This document shows, piece by piece, positions 8,670 through 16,246 of a stretch of DNA of 32,831 nt. This DNA is from an uncultured Bacteroidales bacterium (lineage in GTDB: Bacteria; Bacteroidota; Bacteroidia; Bacteroidales; CAIXZF01), in NCBI GenBank assembly GCA_903923925.1, contig CAIXZF010000084.1:1-32831 (forward strand). Reading direction: 5' to 3'. A model generated the notes under the pieces. That model was given only the letters and a program-made list of their open reading frames with translations. It had not been told where the DNA came from and searched no databases. The stretch's first letter is position 1. Each line of letters opens with the position of its first letter. The translations under genes were made by a program, and so were the position numbers.

Positions 8670-11072
8670 AAATTCCACCATTATTCCAACAGTTGGCAAA
8701 ACAGTTCCGCTTTGATTACTGATGGAACGCAGGGCATACCTGTTAACGCCATTGCCGTCAATAAACGTTTTTACAGATCCGTCGGCTTGTGTATTTACCA
8801 GGAAGTCCTGCTGATCCGATTTAAAATTGTAAGCGTTCTGAATATCAACATAAAGCATTAAGGACCACTTTTTGAAATAATACTGCTTATCTACTCTGAT
8901 ATCAAGCTGGTGGAATGATTTCATGCGTAGCGTATTGAAATTTGCATAATCAGGATAAGCCATTCCTCTTGCATTCCAGGCTTCCACCACACTCGATTTA
9001 TTTATATCGTAAGGCGTATAGGGAGCACCACCAACAAACCGCCATTTGGCTCCTAATTCCCAGTTATGTTTCATCTTTTTTGAAACAGTGACGTTGAATA
9101 AGTGTTTATTATCCCACGATGATGGAATGAAATCACCATCAAAATTAGTGAACTCACTCCTTACAAAGGTGTAGGCCATAATAATTTCAAATCCTTTTAT
9201 ATCTTTATCTCTGAACAGAATTTCGAACCCATAAGCTCTTCCATCAGAAGTTGAAGTTACAGCTTCATCGCCATATGTTCCGAAATCAACACCTTTTGAA
9301 GCCAGAGAAATTGAATCGTTTTTTGAAAATGGATATTGGGAATACTTCTTGTAGAAAGTCTCCAATGACAATTTCATAGTAGATTTAGGGAAGTAATCAA
9401 TGCCAACAACAAAATGATCGACTCCAATATATTTCAGGTTATTCGTTTTATTAACAAGATTACCTGAATTATCCCTGAAACCAAGTGTTGTATAAGGTGG
9501 TAACTGAAAGTATCTGCCAGTATTGAAATTCAGATTCATGTTTTCTCTAAGCACATAAGATGCCGATAAACGGGGAGAGAATTGTTTTAAAGCATTCATC
9601 ATCTCATTTGAATAAGAATTCCCATCCAGACGCATTGCCATAGAAAGCGTTAATCTGTCGTTAAAATAAGTATTTGTAGCCTGTGTAAACAGGCCGAATT
9701 TGAACAAATCAAGATTAGATTTATAGTCGATAATTTTAATTTCATTCGCTATGAACACTTTCTGGTATGTTGAGTTTGAATATTTTGAATATTCTCCACT
9801 CCCACCGTACATAATTTTCAAATCGCCTTTCTGAGTTACTCCTTCGTAACGGAATTTATTTTCAATTTCCTGTGATGAATAATCAAGCAAGAGGCTGTCC
9901 TTATTGGTTACATTGTTCCGATATTTGTATGAGGTGTTATTCAGCATATTCCTGCTTAAAACCCAGGTATCAAAACCACGTTTTCTGAAATGTCTGTATA
10001 CAAGTCCGAAAGTGTAATTCCATTGCTCGTTTACCGGCAGATAACCCAGAATATAACGCTGTGATTCGTCCGGATTCTTAAGGCCTGTATTCAATTTAAA
10101 CTGATCGAGTGCACCAAGACTGATTAGGGTAAATTGGTTATTTTTATCAATATTCCACTTGTATTTAAGCTGATAATCGTTATAGGTTGGAAGAAAGGGA
10201 AGTTTAAGTGCAGCAAAAAGCACCTGAAGATAGGATCTGCGGACAGAGAAAATAAAGTTTGAGTTCTTTGTCAAAGGACCGTCAGATGTGAGTGCCAGGT
10301 CGGTAGCACCTACCGTGGCACGATAGTTAACTTTTTGCTGATTCCCGTCGATCTGCCTGAAATCAATTACAGAACTCAGTGCATTGCCTTTGGAGGCAGG
10401 GAAAGCACTGGAATAGAAATCGACCTCACGGATAAAATCTACATTAATAATACCAACCGGACCACCAGAGGCACCCTGGGTTGCAAAATGGTTGATATTG
10501 GGAATTTCTACTCCATCCAGATAAAAACGATTCTCACTCGAACCACCACCTCTTACAATAACATCATTCCGAAATGAAACAGACGATGCCACACCCGGTA
10601 ATGATTGGATTACTTTTGAAATATCACGATTTGAGCCCGGGCTCTTTTCAATCTCGGCAATTCCCAGAGTTTGCACCGATACCGGACTGTCTTCCTTTTT
10701 GGTAAAAGGGCTGGCCTTAATTTCCACTTTTTCCAGAAGAACAACCATAGGATGCAGCCGGATTTCGACATTTGTAGTTTTTGCATTCGTAACCAGAATG
10801 TCTGAAGATACAAGCTTTTCAAAACCTATAGAAGAAACAACAAGTTTAATGTATCCCGGATTCAGACCTTTCAGTGAAAAATTCCCATCGATGTCGGTTA
10901 CAGCACCAAGTTCAGGTTTATCAAAAATCACAAGATTAACAAAGGCTAAAGCCTCATTTGTAGTTTCATTAACAACTTTACCCTTTATTGCACCTCCCTG
11001 GGCGTAACTAATTTGAAATCCTAAAGCCAACAGTATTACAAATAAACCTTTAAGAATAATTGAATGCCTCAT
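8667..11072 (-). CDS. TonB-dependent receptor with N-terminal carboxypeptidase-regulatory-like domain
   Basis: This is an outer-membrane importer energised by TonB. It has a signal peptide ending in QISYAQ, a CarboxypepD_reg-like domain (about 27-112, with GKVVNETTNEALAFVNLVIF and the DIDGNFSLKGL turn), a plug domain containing VIQSLPGVAS and VRGGGSSENRFYLDGVEI, and a beta-barrel ending in the typical C-terminal Phe (VGIMVEF). At 801 aa it is of normal size. There is no adjacent SusD-like lipoprotein, so it is not an obvious glycan-uptake SusCD pair; the substrate is unknown. It lies 36 bases after miaA on the same strand and may be read from that operon, as no clear promoter was found between them. 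Confidence 0.92.
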   Translation of the reverse strand: MRHSIILKGLFVILLALGFQISYAQGGAIKGKVVNETTNEALAFVNLVIFDKPELGAVTDIDGNFSLKGLNPGYIKLVVSSIGFEKLVSSDILVTNAKTTNVEIRLHPMVVLLEKVEIKASPFTKKEDSPVSVQTLGIAEIEKSPGSNRDISKVIQSLPGVASSVSFRNDVIVRGGGSSENRFYLDGVEIPNINHFATQGASGGPVGIINVDFIREVDFYSSAFPASKGNALSSVIDFRQIDGNQQKVNYRATVGATDLALTSDGPLTKNSNFIFSVRRSYLQVLFAALKLPFLPTYNDYQLKYKWNIDKNNQFTLISLGALDQFKLNTGLKNPDESQRYILGYLPVNEQWNYTFGLVYRHFRKRGFDTWVLSRNMLNNTSYKYRNNVTNKDSLLLDYSSQEIENKFRYEGVTQKGDLKIMYGGSGEYSKYSNSTYQKVFIANEIKIIDYKSNLDLFKFGLFTQATNTYFNDRLTLSMAMRLDGNSYSNEMMNALKQFSPRLSASYVLRENMNLNFNTGRYFQLPPYTTLGFRDNSGNLVNKTNNLKYIGVDHFVVGIDYFPKSTMKLSLETFYKKYSQYPFSKNDSISLASKGVDFGTYGDEAVTSTSDGRAYGFEILFRDKDIKGFEIIMAYTFVRSEFTNFDGDFIPSSWDNKHLFNVTVSKKMKHNWELGAKWRFVGGAPYTPYDINKSSVVEAWNARGMAYPDYANFNTLRMKSFHQLDIRVDKQYYFKKWSLMLYVDIQNAYNFKSDQQDFLVNTQADGSVKTFIDGNGVNRYALRSISNQSGTVLPTVGIMVEF

Positions 11073-11108
11073 AACAATTTAATTTTCTAATTGATAATGA
11101 AACAAGGA

Positions 11109-12017
11109 TTAATTTGTTTTGTTTAATCTTTTTTTAATTTCATTAAACTTATTTTCCAATGAAAGGCTTCCATCGATCCATAATATCTGGAAACCACTCC
11201 TTTCCATTTTTCTGAACCAGGTCATCTGCCGTTTGGAGAATTGGTGAATTGCAATGTTAAGTAGCTGAAACATTGTATTATAATCTAATTCACCTTCAAG
11301 ATATAATGTTAAATATTTATATTCAAGTCCGTACGATTTCAATTGCGTTGATGAAACTCCATTATCCAGCAAATGCTGAACTTCATCAATCATACCGTTC
11401 TCCAGTCTCTCTTTAAGGCGGCTGGTAATTCTGGAACGAACAACATCTCTGTTGTTCGAAATACCAAAAATCAGTTTATTCGGATAGGCATTGCGTTTCG
11501 CATCCAGGGCATGAATTAAACGAAAAGCAGCAACTTCAAGAGCCCTGTAAACTCTATTCCGGTCGACAATATCAGTAGTAGCATGCACCGGGCCATACGA
11601 TTTAAGGCGATCAACAAGTTCAGGCATTGATAAAGAATCCAGTTCATTACGCAATTCCTGATTTACCGGTACATCAACCATATTATATCCACCGAGCACG
11701 GCTTCCAGGTATAAACCAGTACCACCACAGAAAACCGGTAATACATTCCTGGTAACAATATCATTATAGACCTTTTCGAACTGGCAGAGATATTTGTAAA
11801 CATTGAATTCTGTACCAGCATCAGCAATATCAAGCAAATGAACAGGAATATTCTGGTTTTCGACGATATAATCTCCAATATCCTTGCCAGTACCAATATC
11901 CATCTGACGATAAACCTGCCGGGAGTCTGCACTAATAACCTCACCATTCAAACGAAATGCAGTATATGCGGCAAGAGAAGTTTTTCCACTAGCTGTGGGC
12001 CCCAGGATTGTAATCAT
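11109..12017 (-). CDS. miaA: tRNA dimethylallyltransferase
   Basis: MiaA transfers a dimethylallyl group to A37 of tRNAs reading UNN codons, giving i6A. The P-loop GPTASGKT (residues 6-13), ISADSRQVYRQMDIGT, PVFCGGTGLYLEA and the C-terminal IHQFSKRQMTWFRKM are all family motifs. Length is 302 aa. Its ATG overlaps the stop of the upstream glycosyltransferase in an ATGA arrangement (12014-12017), which indicates translational coupling in the Rrf2-ferredoxin-DHOD-GT2 run. No miaB is in the window. Confidence 0.96.
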   Translation of the reverse strand: MITILGPTASGKTSLAAYTAFRLNGEVISADSRQVYRQMDIGTGKDIGDYIVENQNIPVHLLDIADAGTEFNVYKYLCQFEKVYNDIVTRNVLPVFCGGTGLYLEAVLGGYNMVDVPVNQELRNELDSLSMPELVDRLKSYGPVHATTDIVDRNRVYRALEVAAFRLIHALDAKRNAYPNKLIFGISNNRDVVRSRITSRLKERLENGMIDEVQHLLDNGVSSTQLKSYGLEYKYLTLYLEGELDYNTMFQLLNIAIHQFSKRQMTWFRKMERSGFQILWIDGSLSLENKFNEIKKRLNKTN

Positions 12018-13255
12018 GTTAAATATCCTTCAAAATAGTGATTTTTCTGGTAATGTTCCTCAATAATTATCAGCAATTCCCTGGCCTTTTGAAGTATTGA
12101 ATTTTCAGACTCAAGTAAAGAAAAGGTTTCCAGCCATTTTGCGTCGGTATCATTTAGAAACTGGCTATAATACTCAGATAATAACAACCTAAAATTATTT
12201 GAATTCTCAACTTCATCATTTTCAGTTATTGATTTCAGGAACTGTAAAATTCTGAGTGCATCAACTTTCTCGTGACAGGCGCGAACAAATTGCTTTTTCT
12301 TTGATCGCAGTGGTTCCCATATATATTCTTCCTTAAATATTTTCTTGAGGAAAGAATCCATAGGAGTTTGAATATCATGTGTATACAATTCAGCAAAAAG
12401 ATCAGTTGTCTCTTTCACTTTATCGAACAGGCTGGGTGGGTACAGAGGGTAGCTTTTCCATTCGCCGCTCATTCCTTTAATTAATGCCGGCCCGGTACCA
12501 AAAAAGACCCTCGACGATAATCGTGAAGCCGGATAAGCTTTTTCACTGCACCAAAAAAGCAGTTCTCCATATTTCCGTAACTTTTGAAGAAAATAAAAAT
12601 CTTCGCCACTTTTTAAGGGGGTAATTCCTCCTATTCTTGTGTAGGCATCAGCCCTGACAGCCATTGCCGACCCCAGAGCTGTAAAACTATATGGAGATTT
12701 AATTCGCCAAAGGTTTATAGCATAATACCTCATGTAGATTTCATAGCGAAGAATAGCCCTCTCATTTTCGATAGTATCCGCCGGTTGGTGGGTATACGGA
12801 ACAGCTAAAGCAACCGATTCCGGGTGCATTTTCATTGCATCAGCAATAGCTTCCAGATATCGGGGTTTAATTATTGTATCGGCATCCAGGCATAGTAAAA
12901 TATCACTATCAGACGACATCTCCCTGCAGGCATCAAGTGCGGTTTTCCTGGCCCAGCCCACACCAAAATGTTTGCCTTTCCAGCCTTTTCCAGAGGTGCA
13001 TTTATCAATAATGGTAATCGGAAAGCCGTCCCATGATGCAAATTTCTGAAGAGAAATTAAATTATCCCTGCAAATATGCAGTTTTTCAGGATCCTGCCAC
13101 CATGAATCCGGTTGATTAACACATACAATCAGTTTAAAATTCCTGTAAGTCTGTGAATTAATACTGCTGTAGAGACTTTGAAGGTTATACGACTCATCCT
13201 GTACCGGAATTGCAATATAGATACAAGGAATACCAGATGATTGCAATGCTAACAT
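12014..13255 (-). CDS. GT2 family glycosyltransferase
   Basis: The 413-aa protein has a GT-A fold signature: IYIAIPVQDESYNLQSLYSS at the nucleotide-sugar site, a DxD motif in LLCLDADTI, and a GEDFYFLQKL acceptor/catalytic region. No membrane segments are seen, so it is probably soluble or peripheral. The C-terminal 150 residues are charged and helical with no recognised domain. It overlaps the preceding DHOD-like gene by 7 bases (13249-13255) and the following miaA by 4 bases, so all three are likely translated from one mRNA. Donor and acceptor are unknown. Confidence 0.87.
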   Translation of the reverse strand: MLALQSSGIPCIYIAIPVQDESYNLQSLYSSINSQTYRNFKLIVCVNQPDSWWQDPEKLHICRDNLISLQKFASWDGFPITIIDKCTSGKGWKGKHFGVGWARKTALDACREMSSDSDILLCLDADTIIKPRYLEAIADAMKMHPESVALAVPYTHQPADTIENERAILRYEIYMRYYAINLWRIKSPYSFTALGSAMAVRADAYTRIGGITPLKSGEDFYFLQKLRKYGELLFWCSEKAYPASRLSSRVFFGTGPALIKGMSGEWKSYPLYPPSLFDKVKETTDLFAELYTHDIQTPMDSFLKKIFKEEYIWEPLRSKKKQFVRACHEKVDALRILQFLKSITENDEVENSNNFRLLLSEYYSQFLNDTDAKWLETFSLLESENSILQKARELLIIIEEHYQKNHYFEGYLT

Positions 13256-14244
13256 TCTTTTCCAATAACATTTATATGCTGAAGGTATTGAAAGCGTTCA
13301 TAATCAGCAGGATTTTCAGCCTTCTTCAGACTTAGTATGCCATTAAATTCCTTTATACAGGAGTAGCCTTTCCTTTGCATCCAATCTTCAATGCCCTTTA
13401 GCATAATTCCGATTTCGGCGGGGCCTTTCTGATATAAAACAGATGTAATTTCAACGGCCCTGGCACCTGCCAGAAGCATTTTTAGGATTCCTTCGGAATT
13501 GTGAATACCCGTTGAACCGCAGAGATCACACATCACTCTGTCAGATAGAAGTCCAACCCACCTTAGCGAAATTGCCATTTCTTCCGGTGAGCTATAAATA
13601 CTGCCTGCTACAATACTTTGGTTTTCAATATCAATATCAGGAGTAAAGAATCTGTTAAAAAGAACCATCCCCTGAATACCAGTCCAGGACAACTTCAGCG
13701 CCATTTTCGTAAGTCCGGAAAAGTAGGGACTTATTTTTACTGTTAAAGGAATTTTAATGTGCCTGCGTAAGTCGGTAAGAATGTCGAAATAAACCTGTTC
13801 GTTCTCAATACTGCTTCGCATTGGATCGGAGGGCAGTACAAACATATTTAATTCAATTGCATCAGCGCCGGCCTCTTCAACTCTTTTTGCGAAAGGAATC
13901 CATTCATGAAAAGTAGTACAGTTAATGCTTGCAATAATCGGAATATCAAACTCTGATTTACATTTTCCGATTAGTCGCACATAGGCTTCCATTTTAGGAT
14001 GTCTCGACCTGATTCCACCATATTCGGCACCTTTGGGATAGTTTCCGGATTTTTCAAATTTCCTTGATTCGGGACTGCATTCAAGCATCAAATCTTCCTC
14101 GAAAAGCGATTTAAGGACAACGGCAGAAACATTTGCCAATACTAGCTCCCTAATAGACTCAATCCGCGAAGTAAGCGTTGAACTTCCGGCAATTATGGGA
14201 TTCCTGAGATTGAATCCCATGTATTTAGTAGAGAGGTCGATCAT
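13249..14244 (-). CDS. Dihydroorotate-dehydrogenase-like flavoprotein
   Basis: The 331-aa protein has the DHOD TIM-barrel pattern: start MIDLSTKYMGFNLRNPIIAG, IPIIASINCTT, ADAIELNMF, IPLTVKISPYF and a phosphate-binding region GSTGIHNSEGILKMLLAGA. It resembles class-1 DHOD paralogues annotated as dihydroorotate dehydrogenase-like and need not act in pyrimidine synthesis; the classical active-site loop is not obvious. I chose ATG 14244: upstream codons to 14283 fall inside a perfect 14-bp dyad and do not resemble the family. It follows the ferredoxin gene by 52 bases, so the ferredoxin could be its electron partner (inference). Confidence 0.85.
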   Translation of the reverse strand: MIDLSTKYMGFNLRNPIIAGSSTLTSRIESIRELVLANVSAVVLKSLFEEDLMLECSPESRKFEKSGNYPKGAEYGGIRSRHPKMEAYVRLIGKCKSEFDIPIIASINCTTFHEWIPFAKRVEEAGADAIELNMFVLPSDPMRSSIENEQVYFDILTDLRRHIKIPLTVKISPYFSGLTKMALKLSWTGIQGMVLFNRFFTPDIDIENQSIVAGSIYSSPEEMAISLRWVGLLSDRVMCDLCGSTGIHNSEGILKMLLAGARAVEITSVLYQKGPAEIGIMLKGIEDWMQRKGYSCIKEFNGILSLKKAENPADYERFQYLQHINVIGKEC

Positions 14245-14247
14245 AAA

Positions 14248-14282
14248 TGCAGATATTTCCTCAAAATTAGGAAATATCTGCA
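14248..14282. promoter_or_regulatory. Perfect 14-bp dyad centred on a -7-like motif, before the DHOD-like gene
   Basis: TGCAGATATTTCCT (14248-14261) is the exact reverse complement of 14269-14282; the 7-base spacer is 14262-14268. On the minus strand 14262-14269 reads TAATTTTG, an exact TAnnTTTG match, 17 bases before ATG 14244. This could be an internal promoter with a surrounding operator, or an RNA hairpin in the intercistronic gap. No T-run follows the stem, so a simple intrinsic terminator is unlikely. Confidence 0.6.
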
Positions 14283-14296
14283 CAAATTAAGAATGC

Positions 14297-15181
14297 TTAT
14301 ACCCAATCTTCAGCAAGAACTTCTCCCCTGATGCTAATAATTACTTCTTTAAGAGGTATTTTTCTTCCGGAATTTTCAATTGCAATTTTTGCCAGTTGCG
14401 CCAAACCGCCACAACAAGGCACTTCCATCATAATTACTGAAATGGTGTTAACTTTCGAATCAGTAATCATTGAAGTAAGTTTTTCAATATAAATATCTTT
14501 CCCGGAGTCAAGTTTCGGACAGGCAATAGCGAGGGCTTTACCCTTAATAAAGCGCTGATGGAAATTTCCAACACTGAAAGCTGAGCAATCAGAAGCGAGT
14601 ACAAGGTCGGCATTCTGAAGGTAGGTGGCTCTGGGATTCAGCAAGTGAAGCTGAACCGGCCATTGTCTGAGCTCAGAAGGAGCATCTGAAATTTGATCTG
14701 ATTCAGAAATAGAAGAAGTTACAACAGCTTCTTCCCTGAAATCGACGGGCACTGAGCCCTGGCAGCCGCAGCCGCCGCCTGAATGTGAATGTTCGTGCAT
14801 TGTTTTTTGTTTGTTTAATTCTTCACTGGTCGGACTTAAGTCTACATTGTTTTCTTTAATAAATGCTATAGCTTCAGCAAGGAAACCAACTTCATTGTGT
14901 TCTTTAAGATGATGCAGATGAGCAAGAATAGTATTCCGGCCTTTAGGGACCATCATCTCCATTACTTTACGCTCATCATAAGGTTCAGCTTCTCTTTCTT
15001 CAATAGTAATAGCTCCTTCCGGGCAGTGTCCAAGGCAAGCACCCAGGCCATCGCAGAAAAGATCGCTGATAAGTCGCACTTTCCCGTCAATTAATTGTAA
15101 AGCGCCTTCGTGACAGTTCGGGATACAAAGCCCACATCCATTACAAAGCTCTTCGTCAATGCTTATAATGTTTCTCTTCAT
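14297..15181 (-). CDS. Ferredoxin-domain iron-sulfur protein
   Basis: The 294-aa protein begins with a ferredoxin module: C13-C16-C19-C23 (CNGCGLCIPNC) is a full 4Fe-4S motif, while the second, CDGLGACLGHCP, has C43, C49 and C53 but Leu46 where the second Cys is usual. I recall the CDGLGAC pattern as a family trait in anaerobe ferredoxins. Next comes a flexible linker with EHSHSGGGCGCQG (about residue 130) and a C-terminal domain with LASDCSAF, IACPKLDS and EVPCCGGL, likely further metal ligands. It is a probable electron carrier. It starts 1 base after the Rrf2 stop, so the two are a tight pair. Confidence 0.85.
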   Translation of the reverse strand: MKRNIISIDEELCNGCGLCIPNCHEGALQLIDGKVRLISDLFCDGLGACLGHCPEGAITIEEREAEPYDERKVMEMMVPKGRNTILAHLHHLKEHNEVGFLAEAIAFIKENNVDLSPTSEELNKQKTMHEHSHSGGGCGCQGSVPVDFREEAVVTSSISESDQISDAPSELRQWPVQLHLLNPRATYLQNADLVLASDCSAFSVGNFHQRFIKGKALAIACPKLDSGKDIYIEKLTSMITDSKVNTISVIMMEVPCCGGLAQLAKIAIENSGRKIPLKEVIISIRGEVLAEDWV

Positions 15182-15182
15182 T

Positions 15183-15596
15183 TTAATTCTTTTTTAGTAT
15201 GATGTCACCAATTGTTTTTTCATAAAGGTAGGTTCTGAATTCTTCTGTTAATTTTCCTGCTATACCTCCAAAAACACATTCTTTAAAAGGGCACTCAGGC
15301 CTGGCGTGCATACACTTATGGATTGTAGGAAATTCACCTTCAATAAGATTATAGACATCAATCAGCCGAATTTCACTGGCAGGCACATTAAGTAGGAAAC
15401 CGCCTTTGGGGCCTCGTCCGGATTTCAAAAGTTTATGTTTTACAAGTATTTGAAGAATCTTAGAAGTGTGGTTTCTGGAAAATCCCGTGATCTCTGAAAC
15501 CAGAATTCCGTTAATTATTCCATCACTGCCAGCGATAACCGCCAGACTATGTATTCCAATAGAAACAGCTTCTGAAATATTAATGACTCTGGACAT
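15183..15596 (-). CDS. Rrf2 family transcriptional regulator (first paralogue)
   Basis: The 137-aa protein has the Rrf2 winged-helix pattern: SEAVSIGIHSLAVIA, a recognition region TGFSRNHTSKILQILVKHKLL and the wing RGPKGGFLL. Three cysteines, C95, C102 and C107 (spacing Cx6Cx4C), match the Fe-S ligand set of redox/NO/iron-sensing Rrf2 proteins. It heads the ferredoxin-DHOD-GT2-miaA run with 1 base to the ferredoxin. A -7 match and an adjacent dyad lie just upstream, consistent with autoregulation (inference). It is clearly similar to the second Rrf2 gene next door, suggesting a tandem duplication. Confidence 0.92.
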   Translation of the reverse strand: MSRVINISEAVSIGIHSLAVIAGSDGIINGILVSEITGFSRNHTSKILQILVKHKLLKSGRGPKGGFLLNVPASEIRLIDVYNLIEGEFPTIHKCMHARPECPFKECVFGGIAGKLTEEFRTYLYEKTIGDIILKKN

Positions 15597-15602
15597 CTTT
15601 TA

Positions 15603-15624
15603 GGTAATTCAGTATTTAATTACC
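15603..15624. promoter_or_regulatory. Dyad between the -7 element and start of the first Rrf2 gene
   Basis: GGTAATT (15603-15609) and AATTACC (15618-15624) are perfect inverted repeats with an 8-base spacer, a 22-bp dyad. It lies directly downstream of the -7 motif and ends 7 bases before the ATG, so a bound regulator would cover the transcription start. This size and placement fit an Rrf2 autoregulatory operator, but it is only a candidate. Confidence 0.5.
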
Positions 15625-15625
15625 A

Positions 15626-15633
15626 CAAAGATA
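15626..15633 (-). promoter_or_regulatory. Candidate -7 element for the first Rrf2 operon
   Basis: The minus strand reads TATCTTTG, an exact TAnnTTTG match, about 30 bases before the Rrf2 ATG at 15596. No convincing -33 TTG was found. Confidence 0.5.
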
Positions 15634-15676
15634 AATCAATTTACAGATAGTATCAGTTTTTCTAAAAAATTTTATA

Positions 15677-16075
15677 TTAAAGGTAGGATAGCAGGGTTTG
15701 CTTTCTCAGGTAATCCCGGATTTCTATTGTCAGCTTTCCAACAATGTTATCCATCAGGCACTGATCAAAAGGGCAGATTGGATTCTCCATAGCACACTTT
15801 GTTACCGTAATAATTCCATCTATCGACTCATAGATCTGTAGTAAGGTAATCTGATCAGCAGGTTTTTTAAGACCGAAACCACCAGAGGGGCCTCTGTTTG
15901 AAATAAGGAAATTGTCTTTAACGAGACGTTGTAAAACTTTAGCTACATGATGTCTGGAAGAACCAGTAGCTTCAGAAATTTGTGTAACATTCAACATATC
16001 AGATGATTTCGCTATTAGAACCATGCTGTGAATGCCTATTGAAGCAGCTTCTGAAAAACTTACAATTTTTGCCAA
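15677..16075 (-). CDS. Rrf2 family transcriptional regulator (second paralogue)
   Basis: The 132-aa protein is a paralogue of the neighbouring Rrf2 gene: SEAASIGIHSMVLIA, TGSSRHHVAKVLQRLVKDNFL, the wing RGPSGGFGL and three cysteines C94, C101 and C106 in the same Cx6Cx4C spacing, so it probably also carries an Fe-S cluster. The start is a TTG at 16075; it aligns exactly with the ATG of the first paralogue and no upstream ATG fits. The 80-base gap to the first Rrf2 gene contains that gene's promoter, so this one may be a separate unit. It is divergent from rnz. Confidence 0.9.
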   Translation of the reverse strand: MAKIVSFSEAASIGIHSMVLIAKSSDMLNVTQISEATGSSRHHVAKVLQRLVKDNFLISNRGPSGGFGLKKPADQITLLQIYESIDGIITVTKCAMENPICPFDQCLMDNIVGKLTIEIRDYLRKQTLLSYL

Positions 16076-16096
16076 TTATCTAAGGATTTGAGTACC

Positions 16097-16104
16097 CAAA
16101 TATA
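16097..16104 (-). promoter_or_regulatory. Candidate -7 element for the second Rrf2 gene
   Basis: The minus strand reads TATATTTG, an exact TAnnTTTG match, 22 bases before the TTG start at 16075. A TTTG (CAAA at 16130-16133) is upstream with a 25-base gap, longer than usual for a -33. Confidence 0.45.
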
Positions 16105-16136
16105 AGTATAGTTTTTTTTTATTATTGTGCAAAGGG

Positions 16137-16161
16137 CTAATTTGAAAAGATTTTAAATTAG
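16137..16161. promoter_or_regulatory. AT-rich dyad in the divergent second-Rrf2/rnz region
   Basis: CTAATTT (16137-16143) and AAATTAG (16155-16161) are perfect inverted repeats with an 11-base spacer that itself contains AAAA and TTTT. It sits between the divergent promoter candidates of the second Rrf2 gene and rnz. It could be an operator, but AT-rich dyads arise by chance in such DNA. Confidence 0.3.
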
Positions 16162-16221
16162 AAATCTCAGAACTAACGTTTAAAAAGCGATAGCAAAATA
16201 TATCAATCCTTAATTTTTGCG

Positions 16222-16229
16222 TAGGTTTG
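16222..16229 (+). promoter_or_regulatory. Candidate -7 element for rnz
   Basis: TAGGTTTG is an exact TAnnTTTG match ending 17 bases before ATG 16247. It argues against the upstream in-frame TTG at 16217, since that codon would lie before the promoter element. Confidence 0.5.
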
Positions 16230-16246
16230 CACTACAAACTCCTCTA

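Noticed and set aside
14245-14283. Thirteen-residue N-terminal extension of the DHOD-like protein
   Set aside because: The added codons are the dyad itself; MIDLSTKYMGF at 14244 matches the family start.
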